Assembly (NCBI GenBank): GCA_020831885.1
Contig: JAFIFU010000012.1
Coordinates: forward strand, 20,287 to 84,286
DNA length: 64,000 bases
Reading direction: 5' to 3'
Source: Ectothiorhodospiraceae bacterium
Lineage (GTDB): Bacteria > Pseudomonadota > Gammaproteobacteria > Nitrococcales > Aquisalimonadaceae
This document shows, piece by piece, positions 37,047-46,413 of the stretch. The position numbers were made by a program, and so were the translations under genes. Within the stretch, counting starts at the first letter, position 1; every line of letters starts with the position of its first letter. Under the pieces are notes generated by a model, which was not told the DNA's origin, did no database searches, and saw only the letters and a program-made list of their open reading frames with translations.

Positions 37047-39969
37047 ACTGGGAACGCTGTTCAGCGCCGCGGTGCTGTACCTGCTGCTGCTGTTTCTGAT
37101 AGCCCACGCCACGGAGCGGCGCTGGATCAGTACCCGGCTGACCCGGCATCCGGCGGTCTACGTGCTCTCGCTGGGTGTCTACGCCACCACCTGGAGCTAC
37201 TACGGCAGCGTGGGCTTCGCCCAGACCCAGGGGCTGAATTACCTGACCATCTATCTGGGCGTGACTCTGGCCTTCGTGCTGGCGCCCGTGCTGCTGATGC
37301 CCATCCTGCGACTGACCAACACCTACCAGCTCACCTCCGTGGCGGATCTGTTCGCCTTCCGTTTCAACAGCCAGCGGGCCGGGGTGCTGGTCACGCTGCT
37401 CATGCTGGCCGGCGTACTGCCCTATGTGGCACTGCAGATCCGCGCGGTCGCGGAGTCCACCGCCGTGCTCGCCGGCGACAGCTCCACGCCGCTCGGCGTG
37501 GCGTTCTGGTTCACCGCCCTGGTCACCGTCTTCACGATCATGTTCGGTGCCCGCCACGTCTCGCCGCGGGAGAAACACGAGGGGCTGGTGACCGCGATCG
37601 CCTTCGAGTCCCTGATGAAGCTGCTGGCATTGGCCCTGGTGGCCGTGGTGGCGGTGTGGATGGCCTTCGGTGGTCTCGGCGGGATGCATGACTGGCTGCG
37701 GCAGCACCCGGAACACCTGGAGGCCCTCTACCGGCCGGCGCTGGAGGGCCCCTGGTCCAGCCTCCTGGTCCTGGCCTTCGCCGCCGGCTTTTTGCTTCCC
37801 CGGCAGTTCCAGATGCTGTTCACCGAAAACCTACAACCACGCCACCTGTACACCGCGAGCTGGGCGTTTCCGTTGTTCCTGCTCACGCTTGCGCTGCTGA
37901 TCCCCCCGATCCTCTGGGCAGGCACGGCGATGGGGGCGGACACACCAGCCGATTACCACGTGCTCGGCCTGTCCCTGCTGAGCGGATCGCCGGCGCTGGC
38001 CATTCTGGCCTATCTCGGGGGCATCTCGGCGGCCAGCGCAATGATCGTGGTCACCACCCTGGCGATGTCCTCCATGATGCTGAACCACCTGGTGCTGCCC
38101 CTGGCCGGCCCCCGCCCGGACCGGGATCTTTACGGTTCCCTGCGCTGGCTGCGCCGCGTGATCATGGCGGCGGTCATCGCCGCCGGCTTCGGTTTCTACC
38201 TGCTGCTTGAGCCCACCGGGGGGCTGGTGGGCTGGGGGCTGATTTCCTTTCTGGCCATGGCGCAGTTGCTGCCCGGCATCCTCGGCCTGCTGTTCTGGCA
38301 GCGTGCCACGGCGGCAGGGTTCATCGCCGGCCTGCTGGCCGGTGGCACGGTCTGGTTGTTCACCGTCCTGCTGCCTCCCGTGACCGGCACCAGCGCCATG
38401 GCCTGGCTCGGTTTCACCGCCGGCCACGGCACGCTGGCCATGGATCAGTCCGCCACCTTCTGGTCCCTGAGTCTGAACAGCCTGTTCTTCGTCGTGGGCT
38501 CCCTGATGACCCGGCCGGACCGGCAGGAGCGCGAGGCAGCCGCAGCCTGCCGGGAGCTCACACCGCTCCTGCCGGCAGGCAATGTCACCCAGCGTTCCCC
38601 GGAGCAGTTCGTGGAGCAGTTGAACAGCACCATGGGTCCGGCCGCCGCCCGGGCAGAGGTGGAGAAAGCGTTGCGGGAGCTTGGCCTGGGCTGGGAGGAG
38701 ACGCGCCCCGACCGGCTTCACGCCCTGCGCACCCAGATCCAGCGCAATCTCTCCGGCATGATGGGGCCTGTGCTGGCCCGGATGATCGTGGACGAGCAAC
38801 TGCAATTGGACCGGGAGAACCGCACCGCCCTGGCCCAGAACGTCCGCCTGATCGAGGACCGCCTGGAGACATCACAGACACGGTTGCGCGGCCTGGCGGC
38901 GGAACTGGACCGCCTGCGCCGCTACCACCGCCAGATCATCGAGAACCTTCCACTGGGTGTCTGCGCAGTGGCCCAGGGGGGGCGGTTGGTGCGCTGGAAC
39001 CCGGCCATGGCCGCACTCACGGGGATACCGGGAACCGATGCCATCGGGCGTCAGCTCCAGGAGCTGTCCCCTCCCTGGGGCCCGTTGCTGACCGCCTTCA
39101 TCGACAGCGAAGACAACCACCTGCCCAAGCAACCGGTGGAGACCGGATCCCGGCCGCGCTGGTACAGCCTGCACAAGGCCAAGGTGGCGCCTCCCGGTCG
39201 GGTGCGCACCGGCCATGACACCATTCTGTTGGTGGAGGATCTGACCGAGCTGCAGTTGCTGGAGCACGAGTTGACCCACAGCGCACGCCTTGCGTCCATT
39301 GGTCGGCTCGCTGCCGGCGTGGCCCACGAGATAGGCAATCCCGTCACCGGCGTTTCCTGCCTGGCCCAGGAACTGCGGGAGGAGACCGACCCCGCCATCG
39401 TGCGCGACCATGCGGACGATATCCTGCAACTGGCCCATCGTATCAACAGCATCGTCCAGAGCCTGGTGCGCTATGCCCATGGCGGAGACCCGGAGCAACG
39501 GGGCAGCCGCCCGGTGGATCTCCATGAGGCGGTGGCGGAAGCGCTTCGGCTGACCATGCTGAGCCGTCGTGCCCGCCAGTTGCGCTTCGAGAACCGGGTA
39601 CCGGTGGGCCAGACCGTTCTCGGCGACCAGCAGCAACTGGTCCAGGTGTTCGTGAACCTGATCACCAACGCCGTGGATGCCTGCGGGGATGACGGATTGA
39701 TCGCGGTGACCAGCCGCGACCAAAACGGTTGGCTGGAGGTCCATGTGCAGGACAACGGCTGCGGAATCAGCAGTGAATTCATGGACTGCGTACTGGATCC
39801 GTTTTTCACCACCAAACCCCCCGGCAAGGGCACGGGGTTGGGCCTGCCGCTGGCCTATAACATGATACGCAACATGGGCGGCGACCTGCAGCTCCACAGT
39901 GATCCTCGGGGAACACGGGTCACGCTGACGCTGCGCGCCTGTCGCCAGCAACAACCGGAGGAGGCCTGA
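37036..39969 (+). CDS. cbrA: CbrA-like sensor histidine kinase with sodium-solute-symporter domain
   Basis: 977 residues. N-terminal SSSF/PutP-like region of about 12-13 membrane helices (~5-500), then a STAC-like helical linker (LPAGNVTQRSPEQFVEQL...QRNLSGMMGPVLARMIV), a PAS domain (~640-740) and a C-terminal kinase: phospho-accepting H764 in AGVAHEIGNPV, N-box NLITNAVDA, G boxes DNGCGI and GKGTGLGLPLAYN. CbrA controls carbon-to-nitrogen balance with CbrB; the adjacent CbrB-like gene is 76 bp away. The transporter domain may sense histidine-like or acetate-like substrates. Confidence 0.92.
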   Translation: MTLELGTLFSAAVLYLLLLFLIAHATERRWISTRLTRHPAVYVLSLGVYATTWSYYGSVGFAQTQGLNYLTIYLGVTLAFVLAPVLLMPILRLTNTYQLTSVADLFAFRFNSQRAGVLVTLLMLAGVLPYVALQIRAVAESTAVLAGDSSTPLGVAFWFTALVTVFTIMFGARHVSPREKHEGLVTAIAFESLMKLLALALVAVVAVWMAFGGLGGMHDWLRQHPEHLEALYRPALEGPWSSLLVLAFAAGFLLPRQFQMLFTENLQPRHLYTASWAFPLFLLTLALLIPPILWAGTAMGADTPADYHVLGLSLLSGSPALAILAYLGGISAASAMIVVTTLAMSSMMLNHLVLPLAGPRPDRDLYGSLRWLRRVIMAAVIAAGFGFYLLLEPTGGLVGWGLISFLAMAQLLPGILGLLFWQRATAAGFIAGLLAGGTVWLFTVLLPPVTGTSAMAWLGFTAGHGTLAMDQSATFWSLSLNSLFFVVGSLMTRPDRQEREAAAACRELTPLLPAGNVTQRSPEQFVEQLNSTMGPAAARAEVEKALRELGLGWEETRPDRLHALRTQIQRNLSGMMGPVLARMIVDEQLQLDRENRTALAQNVRLIEDRLETSQTRLRGLAAELDRLRRYHRQIIENLPLGVCAVAQGGRLVRWNPAMAALTGIPGTDAIGRQLQELSPPWGPLLTAFIDSEDNHLPKQPVETGSRPRWYSLHKAKVAPPGRVRTGHDTILLVEDLTELQLLEHELTHSARLASIGRLAAGVAHEIGNPVTGVSCLAQELREETDPAIVRDHADDILQLAHRINSIVQSLVRYAHGGDPEQRGSRPVDLHEAVAEALRLTMLSRRARQLRFENRVPVGQTVLGDQQQLVQVFVNLITNAVDACGDDGLIAVTSRDQNGWLEVHVQDNGCGISSEFMDCVLDPFFTTKPPGKGTGLGLPLAYNMIRNMGGDLQLHSDPRGTRVTLTLRACRQQQPEEA

Positions 39970-40045
39970 AGGCCCGTCCCATGAGACCAGCGGGCGCCAC
40001 CCGGCGATCCGGACCCGGGGCCAGGGCCGAATGGATTGAGCAACC

Positions 40046-41395
40046 ATGGCACGCATTCTGATTGTTGAAGACGAGGACATCATTCGCCGCTCCCTGCGGC
40101 GGCTGCTGGAGAGGCATGGCCACCAGGTGAGCGACGCCGCTTCGGTGGAGGAGGCGACCGCCACCTGCGACCCCACCAACGCCGACCTGATCATCGCGGA
40201 TCTGCGTCTCCCCGGGGAGGAAGGCACACGCATGCTGGATCTGGCCCCGGAGGTACCCACCATCATCATGACCAGCTACGCCAGCGTGCGCTCGGCGGTG
40301 GACGCCATGAAACTCGGCGCGCTGGACTATGTCGCCAAACCGTTCGATAACGACGACCTGCTGCTTACCGTGGAGCGGGCCCTGAATGAATCCCGCCTGC
40401 GACGGCAGAACGCCGCGCTGAAGGCGGATGTGGCCCGTGCGTATCCGGTGGCGGGCATGGTGGGCGAATCCCCGGCCATGCAGGCGGTGATGGAACGGAT
40501 CACACGGGTGGCGCCCACGGACACGACGGTGCTGATCCTGGGTGAGTCCGGAACCGGCAAGGAACTTGTCGCCCGGGCCCTGCACGAGCACAGCGAACGC
40601 CGGGACGGCCCCTTGATCGCGGTGAACTGTGCCGCCATTCCGGATTCCCTGATCGAGGCCGAACTGTTCGGCCACGAGAAAGGAGCATTCACCGGTGCTG
40701 TGGGCGCCCGGCAGGGCCTGGTGGAGGCCGCCGACGGCGGCACCCTGTTCCTGGACGAGATCGGCGAACTCCCCCCGGCAGCGCAGGCGCGCCTGCTCCG
40801 CGTGCTCCAGGAGGGCGAGATCCGCCGGGTCGGTTCCCCCCGCTCGCGCAAGGTGGACGTACGCCTGATAGCCGCCACCCATCGGGATCTGGCCAAACGG
40901 GTCAGGGAAGGCCAGTTCCGCGAGGATCTCTATTTCCGCATCAATGTCATGGAGATCCGCCTGCCTCCCCTGCGGGACCGGGGGGACGACATTCTGCTGC
41001 TGGCCCGACATCTTCTGGAGCGGGCCTGCCAGCGAATGAAACGGCCGCCCCTGCAGTTCAGCAGGGATGCATTGGAGCGCCTGCATGGCTACAGTTGGCC
41101 GGGCAACGTGCGGGAAATGGAGAACGCCATCGAGCGGGCCGTGATTCTGGCGGATGGCGCCTGGGTCACGGCGGAGTTGCTGGGGCTGTCCGGACAAGCG
41201 GAGGAACCCCGTGCTGCGCTACCGGCCGACCTGTCGTTGGAGGACTACTTCCGTCGCTTCGTGCTGGAACACCAGCAGCACTGTACCGAGACCGAGTTGG
41301 CGCGCCGGCTCGGCATCAGTCGCAAGGCACTGTGGGAAAAGCGCCAGCGACTGGGGATTCCCCGCCCACGGGCGCATCGCGGCGCCCCCGGATAA
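40046..41395 (+). CDS. cbrB: CbrB-like sigma-54-dependent response regulator
   Basis: 449 residues, NtrC type. Receiver with phospho-acceptor D52 ([10 protein letters not shown]), AAA domain with Walker A GESGTGKE (166-173), the sigma-54 contact GAFTGA (213-218), DEIGELP and [11 protein letters not shown], and a C-terminal helix-turn-helix ([22 protein letters not shown]). All residues needed to open sigma-54 promoters are present. The acs sigma-54 promoter begins about 100 bp after its stop. Confidence 0.95.
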   Translation: MARILIVEDEDIIRRSLRRLLERHGHQVSDAASVEEATATCDPTNADLIIADLRLPGEEGTRMLDLAPEVPTIIMTSYASVRSAVDAMKLGALDYVAKPFDNDDLLLTVERALNESRLRRQNAALKADVARAYPVAGMVGESPAMQAVMERITRVAPTDTTVLILGESGTGKELVARALHEHSERRDGPLIAVNCAAIPDSLIEAELFGHEKGAFTGAVGARQGLVEAADGGTLFLDEIGELPPAAQARLLRVLQEGEIRRVGSPRSRKVDVRLIAATHRDLAKRVREGQFREDLYFRINVMEIRLPPLRDRGDDILLLARHLLERACQRMKRPPLQFSRDALERLHGYSWPGNVREMENAIERAVILADGAWVTAELLGLSGQAEEPRAALPADLSLEDYFRRFVLEHQQHCTETELARRLGISRKALWEKRQRLGIPRPRAHRGAPG

Positions 41396-41414
41396 GGCGG
41401 TGAGGAGAATCCCG

Positions 41415-41431
41415 TGTCACCCATGGTAACA
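41415..41431. promoter_or_regulatory. Putative shared operator 2, upstream activating site for acs
   Basis: TGTCAC-CCATG-GTAACA, 11/12 match to TGTTAC-N5-GTAACA. Its end is 65 bases from the -24 element of the acs sigma-54 promoter, which places it about 100 bases before the likely transcription start, a typical enhancer distance for NtrC-type activators. Confidence 0.65.
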
Positions 41432-41496
41432 ACCACAAGGGCGTGGACCGGACCAGAGCTCGCTGCCGCCTACTGCATTCAGTGACTTGAGGCAGC

Positions 41497-41512
41497 TGGC
41501 AAGCGGCTTGCT
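41497..41512 (+). promoter_or_regulatory. Sigma-54 promoter of acs
   Basis: TGGCAAGCGGCTTGCT fits the -24/-12 consensus TGGCACG-N4-TTGCW, with GG and GC separated by exactly ten bases. Only one consensus base differs (A for C in TGGCACG). Transcription would start near 41524, leaving a leader of ~110 bases before acs. It lies in the 241-bp gap after the CbrB-like activator gene. Confidence 0.85.
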
Positions 41513-41636
41513 TAAACTATTGGTAAAAGGCCCGCCACACGCATGCCGTGAAGGGCCGGGAATTCGATCATTTCATTCAAGCGGAGCCCGGCGGGTACCG
41601 CCCCGCCATGGGCGCAGCCAATCAGGAGGAGTTCAG

Positions 41637-43574
41637 ATGTCCGACAGCAAGGTTTACCCCGTTCCGGCCGAGGTGGCCCGTGAGGCCCGGATCAGTGAGT
41701 CGGAATACAAACGGATGTACGAGCGTTCGCTGGAGGAGCCGGATGCGTTCTGGGCGGAGCAGGCGGAGCGGTTGGACTGGTTCAAGCGCTGGGACAAGGT
41801 CAACGACTCGGATCTCGCTGAGGGGCGGATTCGCTGGTTCGAGGGCGGCAAGCTGAACGCGGCGTACAACTGCCTGGACCGTCACCTGGAGCGTCGGGGG
41901 GATCAGACGGCAATCATCTGGGAGCCGGACGACCCGAAGCAGGATGCCGAGCACATCAGCTACCGGGACCTGCACGAACGGGTCTGCCGCTTTGCCAATG
42001 CAATGAAGGCCCGGGGCGTGAAGAAAGGCGACCGGGTGTGCATCTATCTGCCCATGATCCCGGAGGCGGCGGTGGCGATGCTGGCCTGTGCCCGGATCGG
42101 CGCAATCCATTCGGTGGTCTTCGGCGGCTTCTCCCCGCAGGCGCTGCAGGACCGCATTCAGAATGCCGACTGCCGCGTGGTGGTTACCGCCGATGAGAGT
42201 GTGCGCGGTGGGCGCCAGTTCCCGCTGAAAACCAATGCCGATCAGGCGCTCAAGCAGTGTCCGGGCGTGGAGACGGTGTTCGTGGTGCAGCGCACCGGCG
42301 GCAAGGTGGAGTGGCAGGACGGGCGCGACGTCTGGTACCACGAGGCGGTGGCCGCTGCCTCGGCGGACTGCCCGGCGGAGGAGAACGACGCCGAAGACCC
42401 GCTGTTCATCCTCTACACCTCCGGCTCCACCGGCAAGCCCAAGGGGGTGCTGCACACTACCGGAGGCTACATGCTGGGCGCGAGCCTCACCCACGAGTAT
42501 GTGTTCGACTACCGCGAGGGCGAGGTGTACTGGTGCACGGCGGACGTGGGCTGGGTGACCGGGCACAGCTACATCGTCTACGGTCCGCTGGCCAACGGCG
42601 CCATCAGCCTGATGTTCGAGGGCGTGCCCACCTACCCGGATGCGGGTCGGTTCTGGGAAGTGGTGGACAAGCACCGGGTGTCGATCTTCTACACCGCGCC
42701 GACGGCGATCCGGGCCCTCATGGGACAGGGGGACGATTTCGTCAAGCGCCATAAGCGCAGCTCGCTGCGGCTGCTGGGCACGGTGGGCGAGCCCATCAAT
42801 CCCGAGGCCTGGGAGTGGTACTACAACGTGGTGGGCGACGGCCGTTGCCAGATCGTGGACACCTGGTGGCAGACGGAGACCGGCTCCATCATGATCACGC
42901 CGATCCCCGGCTGCACGACGCTCAAGCCCGGCTCGGCGACGCGGCCGTTCTTCGGTGTGGAGCCGGTGCTGGTGGACAACGAGGGCCGGCACCTGGAAGG
43001 GGTGGCCGACGGCAACCTGTGCATCGCGAGGAGCTGGCCGTCGATGATGCGCACCGTCTACGGCGATCATCAGCGCTTCATGGAGACCTATCTCTCCACC
43101 TACAAGGGCATGTACTTCACCGGGGACGGGGCGCGACGCGACGCCGACGGCTATTACTGGATCACCGGGCGTGTGGACGACGTGCTCAACGTCTCCGGTC
43201 ACCGTATGGGTACGGCGGAGATCGAGAGTGCGCTGGTGCTGCACCCGAAGGTGGCCGAAGCAGCAGTGGTGGGCTACCCCCATGATGTCAAGGGACAGGG
43301 GATCTATGCCTATGTCACTCTCATGAGCGGCGTGGAGCCCACTGACGAACTGCAGAAGGAACTCCACGATCTGGTACGCAAGGAGATCGGCGCCATCGCC
43401 AGGCCGGACTTCATCCAGTGGGCCCCGGGCCTGCCGAAGACCCGCTCCGGCAAGATCATGCGGCGCATCCTGCGCAAGGTCGCCTGCAACGAGCTGGAGA
43501 ACCTGGGGGATACCAGTACCCTGGCCGACCCGGCCGTGGTGGATGATCTGATCGCCCATCGCGGAAACCGGTAA
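41637..43574 (+). CDS. acs: Acetyl-CoA synthetase
   Basis: 645-residue AMP-forming acetyl-CoA synthetase. ATP-binding loop [29 protein letters not shown], and the acetylation-controlled lysine K606 in [14 protein letters not shown]. Converts acetate, ATP and CoA to acetyl-CoA, allowing growth at low acetate. Start MSDSKVYPV follows AGGAGGAG. Flanked by a CbrAB-like system and a second transporter-kinase system, as is common for acs loci regulated by SSSF-type sensors. Confidence 0.96.
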   Translation: MSDSKVYPVPAEVAREARISESEYKRMYERSLEEPDAFWAEQAERLDWFKRWDKVNDSDLAEGRIRWFEGGKLNAAYNCLDRHLERRGDQTAIIWEPDDPKQDAEHISYRDLHERVCRFANAMKARGVKKGDRVCIYLPMIPEAAVAMLACARIGAIHSVVFGGFSPQALQDRIQNADCRVVVTADESVRGGRQFPLKTNADQALKQCPGVETVFVVQRTGGKVEWQDGRDVWYHEAVAAASADCPAEENDAEDPLFILYTSGSTGKPKGVLHTTGGYMLGASLTHEYVFDYREGEVYWCTADVGWVTGHSYIVYGPLANGAISLMFEGVPTYPDAGRFWEVVDKHRVSIFYTAPTAIRALMGQGDDFVKRHKRSSLRLLGTVGEPINPEAWEWYYNVVGDGRCQIVDTWWQTETGSIMITPIPGCTTLKPGSATRPFFGVEPVLVDNEGRHLEGVADGNLCIARSWPSMMRTVYGDHQRFMETYLSTYKGMYFTGDGARRDADGYYWITGRVDDVLNVSGHRMGTAEIESALVLHPKVAEAAVVGYPHDVKGQGIYAYVTLMSGVEPTDELQKELHDLVRKEIGAIARPDFIQWAPGLPKTRSGKIMRRILRKVACNELENLGDTSTLADPAVVDDLIAHRGNR

Positions 43575-43620
43575 ACTGCCGGAACCACGGACGGTGACGG
43601 GTGATCGGCTCGACCGCACC

Positions 43621-43637
43621 CGTTACCGCCCGTAACA
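43621..43637. promoter_or_regulatory. Putative shared operator 3 before the second two-component cluster
   Basis: CGTTAC-CGCCC-GTAACA, an 11/12 match to TGTTAC-N5-GTAACA, 90 bases before the receiver gene. A weaker GTAACA copy at 43654-43659 pairs with TGTTGT at three-base spacing (43645-43650). No sigma-54 promoter was seen here, so it may work as an activator site for another sigma factor or as a terminator-proximal site for acs. Confidence 0.5.
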
Positions 43638-43727
43638 TGCCACGTGTTGTTCGGTAACAGACATAAAGCCCGGAGCCCTGCCCCGCGGCCACCAACAGCC
43701 CCGGTCACGGGGTGACGAGGAGAAACC

Positions 43728-44096
43728 ATGGCCAAGCGCATCCTGATCGTGGATGACGAACCCAACATCGTGCTGTCGCTGGAATTTCTGATGAAGAAAG
43801 CCGGTTACGAGGTCGCCACCGCAGAGGACGGCGAACAGGCCCTGGAAGCCATCCGTGAACGGGCCCCGGACCTGGTGCTGCTGGATGTGATGATGCCGCG
43901 CAAGGACGGCTTTCAAGTCTGCCAGAGCATACGCGAACAGGAGGCCTACAAGGACTTGCGCATCGTCATGCTCACCGCGAAAGGACGTGACCTGGAGCAG
44001 GAAAAGGGTCTGTCTCTGGGGGCGGACGATTACATTACCAAGCCGTTTTCGACCCAGGACGTGGTCAACAAGGTCCGGCAGCTCCTGGGCGAATAA
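43728..44096 (+). CDS. Single-domain response regulator
   Basis: 122-residue receiver with no output domain. Acid pocket D9 and D10, phospho-acceptor D53 (VLLDVMMP), the conserved Thr in IVMLTAKG and Lys in YITKPFS. Preceded by GAGGAG. It stands two bases before the membrane PAS/exonuclease gene and shares an operon with the second SSSF kinase, so it is the likely phosphorylation partner of that kinase (H688). With no DNA-binding domain it probably acts by protein contact, as PilH/CheY-type receivers do. Confidence 0.93.
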   Translation: MAKRILIVDDEPNIVLSLEFLMKKAGYEVATAEDGEQALEAIRERAPDLVLLDVMMPRKDGFQVCQSIREQEAYKDLRIVMLTAKGRDLEQEKGLSLGADDYITKPFSTQDVVNKVRQLLGE

Positions 44097-44098
44097 CC

Positions 44099-46195
44099 AT
44101 GACCCCGCGGCGCCTGCTCTGGCTGCTGATCCTCCCCCCCGCGCTTGCCCTGATCGTGCTGGCCCTGGCGGCGGCCGGTCCCGTTTCCCTGCCCCCCCTC
44201 CTCCCGCTTGCGCTCACGGCCGGCGCATTGGCGGTCCTGGTGGCCACCTGGCTATGGCTGGACCGTGACCTGCTGACCCCGATCCGCCACCTGGCAGAAG
44301 CCATGCAGCTGCTATCCATGGGCAAGCCGCCCTCGGAAGCCGCCCTTCCCCGTGGCGCCCTGTTGAGCGAACTGGTGGACAGCCTGCATCTGTTGTCCGA
44401 CGACCTGAGCCAGGCCCGCCGGGAGGCCAGTCGGGCCGCGGCATCCGGAACCGTCGGACTGGAGGATGAGAAGCGGCGGCTGGAAGTGGTCCTGGGGGAG
44501 ATCCGCGACGGGGTGCTGGTCTGCGACCGGGAGGGCCGTATCCTGCTCTGCAATCCCGCTGCCGGGAACATACTGCAGGAGGCCGGAAGCCCGATTGCCG
44601 GCCGTTCCGTTTACGACCTGTGGGCACGGGCGCCGGTGGAACACAGCCTGCAGTTGTTGCAGTATCGCCGGCACGCATCCGCGGACAGCACCGCCGCCGA
44701 CCGGCATGTGGAATTCGTCAGCGCCACTCTGAACCGGGGGCTGCTGTTGCATTGCCGCATGAGCCTGCTTCCCGCCAGTGCCACGCTCAGCCACGGCTTC
44801 CTGATCACCTTCGACGACGTGACCCGGAAGATGGAGACAGTGCTGCGCCGGGACCAGACGCTGCGCCAGGCGGTCCAGACCATGCGTTCGCCACTGGCCA
44901 ACCTGCGGGCCGCGGCGGAAAACCTGGCCCGGGAACCGGCAATGGAACAGGTGGACCGGGAGCGCTTTCAGGAGATGATCGCCCGGGAAAGCCGGGAGTT
45001 GTCCCGCTGCCTGGACTGGATGGCGACGGAAAGCCAGGCGCTGCTCTCGGCCCCGTGGAGCATGGCCGACATCCAGACCTCTGACCTGATCGCCAGCATC
45101 CGCCTCCAGCCCTGCGGCGAGACTCCTCTGCCCGTGATCCGGGAATCCGGTTTCCCACTCTGGCTCCATGCCGACAGCCACGCGGTCAGCCTGCTCCTGG
45201 GCCATCTCCTGCGTCACCTGGTCCAGGCACGGGGGGCGGATTCTGTGGATGTCGAGGCACTGCTTGGTGATCGACGAGTCTACCTGGACCTTCGCTGGCG
45301 GGGTGGACCGTTGCAGTCCGACGTGCTCGAGGCATGGCTGGCGGAACCCCTGCCGGCGCAGCCCGCCGCCCTCACCGGCCTGCAGGTTCTGGAGCGACAC
45401 GATTCCGTGGCCTGGAGCCAGTGGGACACCGGCAACCCCAGACACAGCGTGCTGCGCATCCCCCTGCCGGCTTCCCAACGGCAGTGGGAGCAGCCGCTTC
45501 CGGTAAACAACCGGCGGGAGTTCCACAGCCCCATCACCAGCAGCAGGCCGGAGTCCCTGGGTGCGGAGGCGGAAACCGCATTGGAGCGCCTGTCCTACGT
45601 GGCGTTCGACACGGAAACCACCGGCGTCGACCCCCAGCATGGGGACGAAATCATCTGGATCGCCGGTTTCCGCGTCCGGAACGGCCACATCCTGCCCGGC
45701 CAGACCTTCGACGAACTGGTGCGTCCCCGCCATCCCATACCCCGTGCCTCTACAGCCATCCACGGCGTCCGCAACAGCGATGTCACCCACCGGCCGCCCA
45801 TCGAGGAAGTCCTGCCCCGCTTCCACCAGTTCACGGAAGGGGCGGTGCTGGTGGGACACAACGCGGACTTCGACATGCAGTTCATCCATATGCAGGAGAG
45901 TGCCTGCGGCGTGCGCTTCGATCGTCCGGTGATGGACACCTTGCTGCTTTCCATGCTGCTCCACGAACACACAACGGAGCACAGTCTGGAGGCCATTGCC
46001 TGGCGGCTGGGCGTGCCCATCGCCAACCGGCACACCGCGCCGGGGGACGCCCGCCTGACCGCGGAGGTGTTCGTGCGCATGCTGCCCCCCCTGCGGGACA
46101 AGGGTATCCAGACGCTAGGTCAGGCCCTGGACGCCACCATGCGCATGGTGGATGTCCGCCGCCGCCAGGCCCAGCTCCGGGAGACGGACCCATGA
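44099..46195 (+). CDS. Membrane PAS/degenerate-kinase protein fused to a DEDDh exonuclease
   Basis: 698 residues. Two membrane helices (~5-27, ~34-54), a HAMP-like stretch, a PAS domain (~120-235), then a HisKA-like helix in which the phospho-acceptor H is replaced by Q260 (QTMRSPLANLR). No clear ATPase N/G boxes follow. Residues ~490-690 form a DnaQ/PolC-type 3'-5' exonuclease with all five catalytic residues: D504 and E506 (FDTETTG), D592 (HNADFD), H645 and D650. A sensor linked to nucleic-acid degradation in an acetate-signalling operon is unusual. It is two bases after the receiver gene and overlaps the next gene by four. Confidence 0.9.
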   Translation: MTPRRLLWLLILPPALALIVLALAAAGPVSLPPLLPLALTAGALAVLVATWLWLDRDLLTPIRHLAEAMQLLSMGKPPSEAALPRGALLSELVDSLHLLSDDLSQARREASRAAASGTVGLEDEKRRLEVVLGEIRDGVLVCDREGRILLCNPAAGNILQEAGSPIAGRSVYDLWARAPVEHSLQLLQYRRHASADSTAADRHVEFVSATLNRGLLLHCRMSLLPASATLSHGFLITFDDVTRKMETVLRRDQTLRQAVQTMRSPLANLRAAAENLAREPAMEQVDRERFQEMIARESRELSRCLDWMATESQALLSAPWSMADIQTSDLIASIRLQPCGETPLPVIRESGFPLWLHADSHAVSLLLGHLLRHLVQARGADSVDVEALLGDRRVYLDLRWRGGPLQSDVLEAWLAEPLPAQPAALTGLQVLERHDSVAWSQWDTGNPRHSVLRIPLPASQRQWEQPLPVNNRREFHSPITSSRPESLGAEAETALERLSYVAFDTETTGVDPQHGDEIIWIAGFRVRNGHILPGQTFDELVRPRHPIPRASTAIHGVRNSDVTHRPPIEEVLPRFHQFTEGAVLVGHNADFDMQFIHMQESACGVRFDRPVMDTLLLSMLLHEHTTEHSLEAIAWRLGVPIANRHTAPGDARLTAEVFVRMLPPLRDKGIQTLGQALDATMRMVDVRRRQAQLRETDP

Positions 46196-46413
46196 ACCGG
46201 GGCCAGCATCCACGCCGCCACGAACGGCTGGTGGCACTGTTCGTCGTCGGCTGCCTGCTGTTCAGTTATCCGCTGATGGACCTGTTCAGCGGCGACGGCC
46301 GACTGTTCGGCCTGCCGGTGCTCTGGCTGTACGTGTTCATCGCCTGGTTCCTGGTGATCATCGCCACCGGTCTGCTGCTGCGGCGAGGCGGACGGGGCGG
46401 GGGGGATCGCTGA
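46192..46413 (+). CDS. Small two-helix membrane protein preceding the second SSSF kinase
   Basis: 73 residues, two hydrophobic segments (~12-28 and ~40-63: FGLPVLWLYVFIAWFLVIIATGLLL), Arg-rich C-terminus. Overlaps the exonuclease gene by four bases and the kinase by one (TGATG), so its output is tied to both. It resembles the CbrX-like protein and the small partner subunits known for some solute symporters (DUF4212 type). Likely a partner of the SSSF domain. Confidence 0.82.
   Translation: MNRGQHPRRHERLVALFVVGCLLFSYPLMDLFSGDGRLFGLPVLWLYVFIAWFLVIIATGLLLRRGGRGGGDR

Noticed and set aside
43645..43659. Fourth GTAACA-containing site before the receiver gene
   Set aside because: Left half is TGTTGT with three-base spacing, so it does not fit the other three copies; kept only as a note.
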